Shown here one piece after another: positions 25,736-34,982 of a stretch of DNA of 64,000 nt; position 1 is the first letter of the stretch, and the number at the start of each line of letters is the position of its first letter. Made by a program: the position numbers and the translations under genes. The stretch is from JALUZX01 sp964561605. GTDB lineage: Bacteria > Planctomycetota > UBA1135 > JALUZX01. The notes beneath the pieces are model-generated. The model saw only the letters and a program-made list of their open reading frames with translations, did no database searches and was not told where the DNA came from. The stretch is taken from the NCBI GenBank assembly GCA_964561605.1, contig CAZLQD010000010.1:175665-239664 (forward strand). The letters are read 5' to 3'.

Positions 25736-28068
25736 TTCCTGGTTTTCTCCTGGTCGTTCCTGGTGCCCCGGGGAAGACGCCCCCCTTGTCTCCCCCCCTT
25801 TCCGCCGGGGTGGGAAGTTCCGCCAGAGGAAGAGTAACCTCTTCCGGCGCCCCCCGTCGAAGGAGAACCGAGCTCGGCCCAGGCGGGAAGGCTCCGGGCC
25901 AGGACACCCCTGGGATCGGAAAGACGGGCGAGACGCTCGAAATAGAAGAAGATCCGCCCTCCTCTGAGGGCTCTCCAGAGGAAGCCCAGGAGGGCCCCAC
26001 CCTCCCGGTCCAGGGAGAGGGCCTTCTCCCCTGTGGCCCGGAAGACCCGGGTCAGGATCCGGGACGGGGTGAGGATCACCAGCCTGGAAGGCCCCTCCAA
26101 CCCGGGGGGAAGGGGAAAGACCGGCCTGGAGGGATCCAGGACGAGACGGGCCGGCGGATCCCAGGAGAGCCTGGGCAGGGTGCCGAGCCAGGAAAGGGAG
26201 GTGACCAGGACATCCCCTTTCACGGCCAGGACCAGGGGCACGGCCTCGCCCCACCGGTCCAGGCCGTAGAACCCCACCCTGTCCCCGCAGGCCCCGATCC
26301 AGACCTTCCGGCCCTCATCGGCCGGGTAGAGGGGACAGGTGAAGAGGGGCCCCCTTTCCGCCGGATCTCCCTCTTCCAGGAGGTCCCCCCGGCCGGGAGG
26401 GGCCCAGGCCAGGACCAGCCTGGTTCCCGGCCCGGCCCCTTCCAGGCGGACCCGGATGCCCGCCACGGCACGGAAGGGCCCGGGCGGGAGGGGAAGGCCG
26501 AGCCGGGTCCACCCATCCTTTCCGGCCCTCACCTGGAGCCCCCCCTCCCGGACCGTCCCCAGGCCCTTGGGGATTCGGAGCCCTGCCAGGGGAATCGGGC
26601 CGCCTCCCGGGCCCCGGGTCTTCTGGTCGGTGAAGGCCCCAAGCCCGGGATCCCAGGCGAGCAACCCCAGGCAGAAACGTCCCGCCCCGTGGAGAGGTCC
26701 GGCGTCCAGGAGTGGAGGGAGGAGGGCGTCCTCCAGGACGAGCACCTCCCGGGCCTTCTCCGTGAAGGGCGGCCGGAAGGCAAGGAAGGCGCAGTCGTAA
26801 CGGAAGGGGTGGACTCCGCCGGGTCTCAGGGGGAGGTGGACCAGCCCCAGGGGACCGCCGCCGGGCCGGGCCGGGAAGGCCTCCACCGACCGGATGGCCC
26901 GCTCCGCCGTGGCCCAGGCCCCTTTCCAGTCCTGGAGCCGGAAGAGGAGCCCCGCCAGGGCGAGAGCGCACATCCCTCCCCCCGCAATCCAACGAAGGCT
27001 CCCCAAGGGCCAGAGATCGGCCTTCTTCCCGGGACGGCCCAGGAGGAGGGCCGTAAGGACCGCCGCTGGAAGAGCGGGAAAGAGGAGCACCCTGGAACCC
27101 GACCAGTCCGGGTAGACCGGGACCGGTGCTGCAGGGACCAGGGAGAGGAGCCACCAGAACAGGACCGCCGCGGCCGGAAGGACCCTTCGTCCCCGGGTGA
27201 GTCCCGCCAGGAGAGGAAGGACGACCCAGAAGAGGAGAGAGGCCCACCCCGGGATCCTCCCCGGCCCGGGGGGAAGGAAGGCGGCCCGGGCCTTTCCGGG
27301 AAGGGTGGAGAGGAATTCCGCAGGAAGGGAACCGGCCGCCATTCCCCCCGTGAGCCCTCCCAGGACCCGGGTCCGCCAGGACAGGACTCCGGCGAAGAGA
27401 AGGAGGTGCAGGATCCAACCCGCCGGATGGAAGCCCCTTTCCCGGCGGGGCCGGAGGATCTCCACGAAGAACAGGCCCGCCGGGAGGGCCAGGGCCATCT
27501 CCTTTCCTGCGTAGGCCAGGGATGCGCAAAGGAGGGAGAGAGCCGTCCAGGCCGCCCGCTTCCTCCCTCCCGATTCGGCGGCCCGCAAGAAAGAGAAGAG
27601 GGCCAGGACGGCGGGAAGGGCGGGGGTGACGTCCACTCTCCCGGCGATCCAGGCCACTGCTTCCGCCCGGGCCGGATGTACCAGGTAGAGGAAGGCCCCC
27701 ACCCAGGCGGCCCAAAGTCCCTCCTTCGGTAGGAGGCGTCTCAGGAGGGCGAAGAGGATGAGCCCCGCCGCCAGGTGGACCAGAAGGTTCGCCAGGTGGA
27801 GGGGGGGAGCGGAGATTCCGAAGAGGGAGAGATCCAGGCCGTAGTGGAGGGTCACCAGGGGCCTCCAGGCCGCCCCCCCCCGGATTCCCATCCAGGGATG
27901 GGTCCACTCCGAGAGGATCCGCCCCCAATCCACACTCCCCCGGGCGTCCAGGAGAAGGGGCAGGAGGAAGGAGTCGCTGAGGAAACCCAGGCCGATCACG
28001 GGAACCCAGGCCAGGAAGGCCGCCCCTCCGAGGAGGGCCAGGGCGGGAGCCGGCACGGCGCGCTTCAC
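25732..28068 (-). CDS. TMTC-like multipass membrane protein with soluble C-terminal domain
   Basis: A 778-aa protein. The membrane half (to about residue 390) has WRPLVTLHYGLDLSLFG and VHPARAEAVAWIAGRVDV, the latter very close to the HP-xx-EAVAWI-GR-D block of TMTC/GT-C O-mannosyltransferase-like proteins. Instead of the TPR array usual in TMTC proteins, it carries a predicted extracytoplasmic C-terminal region of about 380 residues, rich in Pro, Arg and Gly, possibly beta-sandwich. The GTG at 28068 is preceded by AGGAGGA and overlaps the upstream stop (GTGA), so I prefer it over ATG 28092. Middle gene of three coupled GT-C genes. Confidence 0.7.
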   Translation of the reverse strand: MKRAVPAPALALLGGAAFLAWVPVIGLGFLSDSFLLPLLLDARGSVDWGRILSEWTHPWMGIRGGAAWRPLVTLHYGLDLSLFGISAPPLHLANLLVHLAAGLILFALLRRLLPKEGLWAAWVGAFLYLVHPARAEAVAWIAGRVDVTPALPAVLALFSFLRAAESGGRKRAAWTALSLLCASLAYAGKEMALALPAGLFFVEILRPRRERGFHPAGWILHLLLFAGVLSWRTRVLGGLTGGMAAGSLPAEFLSTLPGKARAAFLPPGPGRIPGWASLLFWVVLPLLAGLTRGRRVLPAAAVLFWWLLSLVPAAPVPVYPDWSGSRVLLFPALPAAVLTALLLGRPGKKADLWPLGSLRWIAGGGMCALALAGLLFRLQDWKGAWATAERAIRSVEAFPARPGGGPLGLVHLPLRPGGVHPFRYDCAFLAFRPPFTEKAREVLVLEDALLPPLLDAGPLHGAGRFCLGLLAWDPGLGAFTDQKTRGPGGGPIPLAGLRIPKGLGTVREGGLQVRAGKDGWTRLGLPLPPGPFRAVAGIRVRLEGAGPGTRLVLAWAPPGRGDLLEEGDPAERGPLFTCPLYPADEGRKVWIGACGDRVGFYGLDRWGEAVPLVLAVKGDVLVTSLSWLGTLPRLSWDPPARLVLDPSRPVFPLPPGLEGPSRLVILTPSRILTRVFRATGEKALSLDREGGALLGFLWRALRGGRIFFYFERLARLSDPRGVLARSLPAWAELGSPSTGGAGRGYSSSGGTSHPGGKGGRQGGRLPRGTRNDQEKTRK

Positions 28069-29615
28069 CGGTCCTCCTTCCTGGGGATCCATACGGCAGG
28101 CCGGAAGATCACCCCCACCCTGGGATATCCCAGGTAGGGTGAGGGCCAGGGAATCCTCCTCCCCCGGGGGAGGTCATAGCCCTTCCGGATCCATGAGACC
28201 ACCCTCCGGAACCGGGGGTCGGCCTGGAGGAGGTCCCAGGAGGTCCGCCCCCGGAAGGCCGGGTCCAGTGTATTTTCGGAAAAGAGTATTCCCTGGAAGG
28301 CCCGCCCCTTCAAGGCTTCCTCCAGGGGCCCCGGCAGGCGGTCCCCTTCCATGAGTTCCCCCACCAGGTGGAGCAGGGGCAGGATCTCCCCGTCCGCCTT
28401 GAAGGTGATCCACACGTTGTCGGGACACCAGGTCCGCTTTCCCTGCCTGCGGATCCAGGCGACGGCCTCCTCCTGGGCCTTCCGGTCCCCCGGAAGGGGG
28501 ATCTCCCGGCCGTTCCGGAACCACCCGAAGGGCAGGAGGGGAACGAGCAGGAGGAGGACCGAAAGGGTCCCTGCCGGGAGGGAGAGGAAGGCCCCCCACC
28601 CTCCCGGAGCGGCCGCGGCCAGGGGAAGGGCCGTGGCGAAAAGGGGGATCCAGGCGTTGGTGAACCCTCCATGCTTGAGAAAGGCATAGGCGGCGAAAGG
28701 GAAACCCCAGAGGGTGAGAAAGGCCAGGGCCCTCCTCGCGGCGGCGCCGGGTCCCGAGACCCAACCGGCCTGGCCGGCGGCCAGGAGGGGAAGGAGGGGG
28801 AGGAGGGAGGCCCCCAGGGAGGCCCACTTGGCCTGGGACTCCACCGAGGGATGTCTTCCCAGGACGGAGAATGCGTAATACCAGAACCAGCCACCGCTCC
28901 AGGCCTGGAGGAGCAGGATCGATCCCGCCAGGGCGCCTCCCGCCCAGAGTCCCCACCGGAAGGCCCGGCGGAACCCCAAGGCGGCCCAGAGTACCAGGAA
29001 GAAGGCCGGCCCGTAGGCCAGGGCCGTCTGCTTGGCCAGGAAGGCCCCCACGAGGAGGAGGGCCGAGGCCGGGAGGGCCCGGCGCCCGCCCTTTCCGGAG
29101 AGGGCGGCCAGGAGGGCCCAGAGGGAGGCGCCGAAAAGGGCGGCGAAGAGCATGTCCACCCGCACCAGGTCGAACCAGTAGTCCACCGCCGGGGCAAGGC
29201 CAAGGAGAAGGAGCGGCGCCGCCCAGGACCTTCCCCGGGAGGCTCCCGCCGCCCGGGCGGTTCGCTCCAGGAAGAAGAGGAAGACCGCCGTGGCCGCCAG
29301 GGAGAAGGCCCGGCCCAGGGCCAACCCGGGAGGGAACACCTCGAGGAGGCACCCCAGGAGGACCGGGTGCAAAGGGGTGTAGAGGTGGGGAATGAAGAGG
29401 GATTTCCAGGGATCGCTGTAGACCACCCCCTCCCGGGCGAAGCGGAGAGCCTCGAGAAAGGTGGAACCCTCGGACCACTCCAGCTGGAAGGGGTGGCTCC
29501 ACCGGGCCAGGAAGGTCGCCCCCGCGTGGAGGGCCGCCCAGGAGAGCCCCCCCCAGACCAGGAGCCGGAGAAAGATCCTGCAGGCTCTCTTCCAGGGGAA
29601 ACCTCGCTCGGACAT
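28065..29615 (-). CDS. GT-C membrane glycosyltransferase-like protein
   Basis: A 516-aa polytopic protein, first of three coupled minus-strand genes. Features of GT-C enzymes: FQLEWSEGSTFLEALRFAR after the first helix, then YTPLHPVLLG, a VRVDMLFAALFGASL helix and AFLAKQTALAYGPAFFL. Its C-terminal 130 residues are soluble (RTWCPDNVWITFKADGEI). Related to the dolichyl/polyprenyl-phosphate-sugar family by style, but without a specific name. Start: ATG 29615, preceded by a GAGAGAGGGG tract; the frame upstream to 29870 runs into the divergent YfhO gene and is rejected. A 154-bp divergent promoter region separates it from the first YfhO gene. Confidence 0.68.
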   Translation of the reverse strand: MSERGFPWKRACRIFLRLLVWGGLSWAALHAGATFLARWSHPFQLEWSEGSTFLEALRFAREGVVYSDPWKSLFIPHLYTPLHPVLLGCLLEVFPPGLALGRAFSLAATAVFLFFLERTARAAGASRGRSWAAPLLLLGLAPAVDYWFDLVRVDMLFAALFGASLWALLAALSGKGGRRALPASALLLVGAFLAKQTALAYGPAFFLVLWAALGFRRAFRWGLWAGGALAGSILLLQAWSGGWFWYYAFSVLGRHPSVESQAKWASLGASLLPLLPLLAAGQAGWVSGPGAAARRALAFLTLWGFPFAAYAFLKHGGFTNAWIPLFATALPLAAAAPGGWGAFLSLPAGTLSVLLLLVPLLPFGWFRNGREIPLPGDRKAQEEAVAWIRRQGKRTWCPDNVWITFKADGEILPLLHLVGELMEGDRLPGPLEEALKGRAFQGILFSENTLDPAFRGRTSWDLLQADPRFRRVVSWIRKGYDLPRGRRIPWPSPYLGYPRVGVIFRPAVWIPRKEDR

Positions 29616-29769
29616 CCGCACCCCTCTCTCGCCTCCCTCCCCGGGCCAAGGATAGGGCAGGGGCTCCCCCGTTCCAGGGCCCTTCCCGGCCTGCTCCCTA
29701 CGGCCCCGTCCCCTCTCCTGGTATCCTCCTTCCCGCCGAGACCCTTGGAACCCGGAGGGAACCCTTCCA

Positions 29770-32391
29770 GTGTTCGACTCACTTCGAAGCGGGGCGGGCG
29801 GCCCCCGAAGCTGGATTCCCGGAGGATGGAAGGCCGCTTCAGTCTTCCTCTTCCTGGGTCTTCTGGCCATGGGGCCCGCCCTCTTTCCGGGAAAGGCCCT
29901 CCTTCCCTACGACCCCAGGCTTCAACGGCCCTTCTCGGAGCTCCTGTCTCCCCGGGAGAGAAGGGCCCTCCTGGACGAAGCGGCCCCCACCTTCGGGGAC
30001 CACCTCCTCCAGTTCCTTCCCTTCGACCGGTTCTCCGCTTCCCAGTTGAAGGCCGGAAGGCTCCCCCTGTGGAACCCCGAGCCCCTCTGCGGCGTGCCCC
30101 ACGTGGCCGAAGGGACCAGCCAGGTCCTCTATCCCCCGCTCTGGCTCCAGGCCCTGGGTTCGCCCCTGAGGATCTCGGTCTTCCTGTTCCTGGCCCACCT
30201 CCTGGCCGGGTCCCTGGCCCTCTACGGCTGGCTCCTCCTCCTGGGCCTGGACCGCCGGGCGGCCCTGGCGGGTGGCGCTCTCTGGATGCTCTCGGGTTGG
30301 GCCTGGACCAACGTCCACCACCAGATGGTCTTCTTCGCCGGCTCCTGGGTCTTCCTGGGGCTCTGGTCCCTGGAAGCCCGCTTCCTGGGGAGAGCCCCCA
30401 TCCTCTCCCTGGCCGGACTGGCCGCCTCGGCGGCCCTGACCCTCCTGGCAGGGTTCCCCCAGGTCAGCCTCCTCGCCACGGGGGTCCTCTGGATCTACGC
30501 CCTCCTCCTGGCGGTCCTCCTGGGAAGGAGAGAAGGCTGGAAGAGATCGGCCGCCCGGTTCCTCCCTGCCCTGGGAGCCCTCCTTTCCGGACTCCTCCTG
30601 GCGGCGCCCCATCTCCTGCCCACGGCCGAGCAGGCCCGCCTCTCCGCCCGGCCCGAAATCTCTCTCCAGGCCATGCGGGCCTACTCCCTGGCTCCCGCCC
30701 ACCTCCTGGGCTTCCTCTTCCCCGAGCTCCTCGCCCCCTTGCGGGGCGTCCCCTACCCGAGCCTCTCGGAGATGCACCCCACTTATGCCCTCCTGGCCCT
30801 GGTCCACAGGCCGGCCCAGGTCCTGGGCTCCTTCAACGCCAAGGAGACCTGGCTCTACCTGGGGATCTTTCCCCTCCTTCTCGCCTTCGCCGCCCTGCCT
30901 CGCTGGCGGGAACCCAGGGTTCTCCTCTTCCTTGCCATCCCCCTTCTTTCCCTGGCCACCCTCCTGGGGATCCCGGGCTTCCTGGAGGTCTTCTCCCGTC
31001 TTCCCGGGGCGGGCACGGGGGACCCCAAGCGCCTCCTCTACCTCTTGGCCGTATCGGGCGTGGTGGGGGCGGCCTTTGGGGCGGACCGGATCCTCAAGAG
31101 GGGGAGACCGGGGAAAGTCCTCCTCGCCGCGGCCTTCCTGGTCGGCGCCGCCGGAACGGCGGCCCTCCTCCTGGGCGTCCTCGCTCCGGCGGATGCGGTC
31201 CTCCGGTTCTGGCTGGAGAGGGTGGCCCCCCTCTTCGCGGATCAGCTCAGGCAGGTCGCCGGAAACCGTCCCTGGTGGGAGGTGATCGCCCAGCACAGAA
31301 GCGGCCTGGAGAAGGATTTCAACGTCTGGCTCACCCGCCTCTCCCTGGTTCGGTTCGGAATCGCCGCAATCCTGGCCTGCATCGCCCTCTGTTGGGCCCG
31401 CCTGGGCCGCAGGAGGGGCGGCCTCCTCCTGGGGCTTGCCCTGGGCCTGGCGGGAGGGCTCTGCGACCTCGGATACACGGCCAGACGGATTTCCAAGCCC
31501 GTCCCGGCCTCGAGCCTGGACCTGGCCTCTTCCTGGAAGGCCCTCTTCCCGGGAGTTCCCCTTCCCCCGCCCCAGGAGCCCCCTCCCCGGGTGCTCCGCC
31601 TGGAGGCATCTTCGAAGAGGACGAACAAGCCCTCCCTCCTGACGCCCAACCTCCCGGCCCTCCTGGGCCTGGCGGACGTCCAGGGTTACGTGCCCCTCAT
31701 GTCCCGCCGGACCCGGGACCTCTTCGCCGCCCTGGATCCCTCCCTGGACCTGGCGGGAGCGGGGGTCCACTCCCTCTCCAGGCCCGACCAGCTCCGGGCG
31801 CCCTTCCTGGTCGCCGCCCGGCCGGGGATCCTCCTTTCCGACGTCTCCCTGGAGGACCCGGGAAAGGCCGGTTGGATCCCTGCGGGAGTCTCTCCCGGGG
31901 GAACGCGGATCTACCTGGCCGATTCCCCCCTTCCCTACGCCCTCACCCTCCCCCGCTGGAAGGTCGTTCCCGACCTCGAGCGCCGCCTGGAGCTCCTGGC
32001 CGGATCCGGCGGGCTGGACGCCCGGGAAGAGGCCCTGGTGGAGACCCAGCCCCCGCCGGGACAACGGGAGGGGAAGGCTCCCCGTCCGGCCCGGATCCTC
32101 CGCCGCCTCCCCGGCCGGGTCGAGCTCTCCGCCCAAGGTCCAGGCCTCCTCCTTGTATCCGAGACCTGGCATCCGGGCTGGCGGGCCCGGGTGGACGGGA
32201 AAGAGACCCGGCCCGTCCCGGCGGACCATGCCTTCCTCGGCATCTGGCTTCCCCCGGGAAGTCACAGGGTGAGCCTCCTCTTCCGCCCCGACAGCCTGAG
32301 AGTCGGCCTCTACGGCGCCGGGGCCGGGGCCCTCCTCCTCCTGCTCCTCCTGGCCGGGGCCTGGTTGCGCCGGAGGAATTCGGCCCCATGA
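29770..32391 (+). CDS. YfhO family membrane protein (copy 1)
   Basis: An 873-aa protein with about 12-13 membrane helices and a C-terminal extracytoplasmic domain followed by a last helix. YfhO traits: FPFDRFSASQLKAGRLPLWN near residue 85, GSWVFLGLWSLEARFL, and the terminal signature ETWHPGWRARVDGKE with PADHAFLGIWLPPGSHRV. YfhO proteins are GT-C-type; in Gram-positives they are linked to glycosylation of teichoic or lipoteichoic acids. Start: GTG at 29770 is the best in-frame codon, though without a clear ribosome-binding site. The stop overlaps the next YfhO start (ATGA). First of three tandem paralogues. Confidence 0.8.
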   Translation: MFDSLRSGAGGPRSWIPGGWKAASVFLFLGLLAMGPALFPGKALLPYDPRLQRPFSELLSPRERRALLDEAAPTFGDHLLQFLPFDRFSASQLKAGRLPLWNPEPLCGVPHVAEGTSQVLYPPLWLQALGSPLRISVFLFLAHLLAGSLALYGWLLLLGLDRRAALAGGALWMLSGWAWTNVHHQMVFFAGSWVFLGLWSLEARFLGRAPILSLAGLAASAALTLLAGFPQVSLLATGVLWIYALLLAVLLGRREGWKRSAARFLPALGALLSGLLLAAPHLLPTAEQARLSARPEISLQAMRAYSLAPAHLLGFLFPELLAPLRGVPYPSLSEMHPTYALLALVHRPAQVLGSFNAKETWLYLGIFPLLLAFAALPRWREPRVLLFLAIPLLSLATLLGIPGFLEVFSRLPGAGTGDPKRLLYLLAVSGVVGAAFGADRILKRGRPGKVLLAAAFLVGAAGTAALLLGVLAPADAVLRFWLERVAPLFADQLRQVAGNRPWWEVIAQHRSGLEKDFNVWLTRLSLVRFGIAAILACIALCWARLGRRRGGLLLGLALGLAGGLCDLGYTARRISKPVPASSLDLASSWKALFPGVPLPPPQEPPPRVLRLEASSKRTNKPSLLTPNLPALLGLADVQGYVPLMSRRTRDLFAALDPSLDLAGAGVHSLSRPDQLRAPFLVAARPGILLSDVSLEDPGKAGWIPAGVSPGGTRIYLADSPLPYALTLPRWKVVPDLERRLELLAGSGGLDAREEALVETQPPPGQREGKAPRPARILRRLPGRVELSAQGPGLLLVSETWHPGWRARVDGKETRPVPADHAFLGIWLPPGSHRVSLLFRPDSLRVGLYGAGAGALLLLLLLAGAWLRRRNSAP

Positions 32392-34982
32392 AACGGATCC
32401 TCCTGCACCCCCTCGGCGTCGTGCTCCTGGCGGCCCTGGTCCTCACCGGGCCGGCCATCTTCACGAACCGGGACTTCCAGCCTGTATACCTGGGCGCCTG
32501 GGCGCCCTGGATCACCGAGGGGGATCCCGCCCCGGCACGGCTCGAGAACGAAAGGGCCGACCTGGACGCCCCGGAGAAGACCTTCCTGGCCCTGCCGGAG
32601 ATCGTCTCGGCCCAAAAGGAGATCGCCCGGGGCCGGGTGCCCCTCTGGAATCCCTTCAACCGCACGGGAGGCCCCCTCCTCTCCCACTCCCTGGAAGGCC
32701 TCCTCTATCCGCCCCACTGGATCCTCTTCCTCCTTCCGCCGGGGAAGGCCTTCGCCCTCCTGGCCCTCTTCTCCTTCTTCCTGGCGGCCCTCTTCACCTG
32801 GCTCCTTCTCCGCCTCTGGAGTCTTCCGAAGACGGCCGCCCTGGGAGGAGCCCTCTTCTTCGCCTTCTCCTGCCAGGTGGCGGCCAACGCCCACTTCTTC
32901 ATGCGCCAGGACACCCTTGTCCTCCTTCCGGGCCTGCTCTGGGCCTTCGAGGCCTGGAGGCTCGGCGGAAAGAAGCGCCACCTGGCCGCCCTGGCCCTCT
33001 TCCTGGCTGGAACCTGGACGGCCGGATTTCCCCCCTTCGCCTACACCTCCACCCTCCTCCTCTCCGCCTGGGCCCTCCTGGCGGGGGTGAGGACCTGGAG
33101 AGAGTCGGGATCCCCCGCAGCCTTCCGCCTCCTTGGCTGGGCCGGCCTGGCGGGCCTGGCGGGCCTCCTCCTGGCGGCGCCCCAGCTCGTCCCGCTGGCC
33201 CACTATCTGCCCTGGTCCCAGCGGACCCTGGAGGCGGCCGGCGGGGATCCCCGCTCCTGGTGCGCCGACCCGGCGACGGCCCTCACCTGGATCGTGCCGG
33301 ACCTCTTCGGCGCACCCTGGACGGTCCGGGACGTGCCCTACATCCAATCCCCCGCCACATGGCTCCTCTTCCTCTGGTCCAAGGAGGGCGTGGGCCTGGT
33401 CACGAAATACAACTTCACCGAAAACGTTCTCTACATCGGCGCGGCGCCCTTCTTCCTCGCCCTCTGGGGACTCTCCCGTCCCTGGAAAGGAAAGAGGGGC
33501 CCTCTCCTGGCCCTCCTCCTGGGAATCCTCGTCCTGGCCTTCGGCCTGGACGGAGGCCTCCTCTCGGGGATCCTCCCGGGCCTGCGCCGGGCCTGCCCGG
33601 ACAGGCTCATCCCGGGAGCGGTCCTCCTCCTCGCCCTCTTCGCCGCCCGGGGACTGGCCCTCCTCCTGGAAAGGGAATTTCCCCCGCGAAGGCTCATCCT
33701 CTCCGCCTGGGTCCTGGTCCTGGTCCTAGGAGGACTCCGGCTCCTCCTGGGAACCCTGGGAGAGGAAACCTGGTCCCGCTGGGTCCTGGACGTCCTGGCA
33801 GGCCGTTTCCGGGGACCCGGCGGGAGGATCTACACCCCGGCGGAGATCGAGTCCCTCTTCCTCCACAAACACATCCTGGAGGCTTCCCTCCGGAACCTGC
33901 GGAGCGCCCTGGGACACGGAGTGCTCGCCTGGGCGGCATTCCTCCTCCCTCTCTCCGTCATGGGGCTGTTGCTCCGCAGAGGAAAGACCCTGCCCCTCTT
34001 CTTCGCCCCCCTTCTCCTTCTCTCCATGGGCCTTCTCGACCTCCTTCAGCCCGCCCTCCGACTCTGTCCCTCTTTCCCCTCCCTGGACCCTTTCTCGGGA
34101 ACGCCCCTCCACAAGGTCCTCCGGTCCGAGAGGGCCAGGCTGGAAACCTCGGGAGGAGTGACCCTGGCCAGGGTGGGACCTGCCGGAACGGAACCGGACC
34201 TCTTCCCGGCGGACCTGCCCACGGCCATGGGAATCCGGGACCTCCAGGTATACGCCTTCGTGGACAGGCGGACCCACCTGCCCATGGAGCGGGCCTGGAA
34301 GGCCCTCTCACCCGGAGGACCTTCCATCCTCTTCCGAAACGGGCCCTGGATCGGGAATCTTCCCGACTCCCCCCTCCTGGAACACCCCGTCCTGGACCTC
34401 TACGGCGTGACCCACCTCCTGGCCCGCAGGAAGCCCTCCCACGGGCACTTCCGGGAGATCCTGGAGAGGACGGGCCCCGGGGGATCCTACATCCTCCTGG
34501 AGAGGACCCCCCGTCCCCCCCGGGCCAGGGTGGTCTCCCGGGCGGTCCCCCTGGACGACGAGCTTGCCCTGAAACGTATCTCTTCGCCGACCTTCGATCC
34601 TTCGAAGGAGGCCTTTCTCCCCCCCGGCTCGAGGCCCCTGGAGGGAGGGGGGGGAGGAAAGATCCTCTTCCTGTCGGATCGGCCCGACAGGGTGCTCCTG
34701 GAGATCCGCCGCTCCGGGGGAGGGCTCCTCCTCCTGGCCGACACCTGGGCTCCGGGCTGGTCGGCCCGGGTGGACGGGAAGGAGGCGCCTCTCCTCAGGG
34801 CCGACACCTGTTTCCGGGGGGTGGCCCTCCCTCCGGGAGACCACCAGGTGGAATTCCTCCTCTCCAAGGCCCCTTTCAGGACGGGTCTCCTCCTCTTTGC
34901 GGCGGGAGGGTTCCTGCTGCTCCTCCTCCTGGCGGGGCCCTTCCTCCCGGGGGCGGCGGGGAAGAAGGGAGGAATGCCATGA
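32388..34982 (+). CDS. YfhO family membrane protein (copy 2)
   Basis: An 864-aa paralogue of the preceding gene, starting at ATG 32388 in an ATGA overlap. The same landmarks recur: KEIARGRVPLWNPFNRTGG, LYPPHWILFLL, a RQDTLVLLPGLLWAFEAW helix, and the C-terminal DTWAPGWSARVDGKE with LPPGDHQVEFLL. Multiple helices fill the centre. The frame is open for 4 kb upstream on this strand, but only because of base composition. It ends with ATGA coupling to copy 3. The conservation of the lumenal C-terminal motif in all three copies suggests each is functional, perhaps with different acceptors. Confidence 0.8.
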   Translation: MKRILLHPLGVVLLAALVLTGPAIFTNRDFQPVYLGAWAPWITEGDPAPARLENERADLDAPEKTFLALPEIVSAQKEIARGRVPLWNPFNRTGGPLLSHSLEGLLYPPHWILFLLPPGKAFALLALFSFFLAALFTWLLLRLWSLPKTAALGGALFFAFSCQVAANAHFFMRQDTLVLLPGLLWAFEAWRLGGKKRHLAALALFLAGTWTAGFPPFAYTSTLLLSAWALLAGVRTWRESGSPAAFRLLGWAGLAGLAGLLLAAPQLVPLAHYLPWSQRTLEAAGGDPRSWCADPATALTWIVPDLFGAPWTVRDVPYIQSPATWLLFLWSKEGVGLVTKYNFTENVLYIGAAPFFLALWGLSRPWKGKRGPLLALLLGILVLAFGLDGGLLSGILPGLRRACPDRLIPGAVLLLALFAARGLALLLEREFPPRRLILSAWVLVLVLGGLRLLLGTLGEETWSRWVLDVLAGRFRGPGGRIYTPAEIESLFLHKHILEASLRNLRSALGHGVLAWAAFLLPLSVMGLLLRRGKTLPLFFAPLLLLSMGLLDLLQPALRLCPSFPSLDPFSGTPLHKVLRSERARLETSGGVTLARVGPAGTEPDLFPADLPTAMGIRDLQVYAFVDRRTHLPMERAWKALSPGGPSILFRNGPWIGNLPDSPLLEHPVLDLYGVTHLLARRKPSHGHFREILERTGPGGSYILLERTPRPPRARVVSRAVPLDDELALKRISSPTFDPSKEAFLPPGSRPLEGGGGGKILFLSDRPDRVLLEIRRSGGGLLLLADTWAPGWSARVDGKEAPLLRADTCFRGVALPPGDHQVEFLLSKAPFRTGLLLFAAGGFLLLLLLAGPFLPGAAGKKGGMP

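Noticed and set aside
28368..32387. Upstream 1340 codons of the long frame that ends at 34982
   Set aside because: Translation is Pro/Gly/Arg low complexity and overlaps two real genes; the YfhO protein starts at ATG 32388 in a stop-start overlap.
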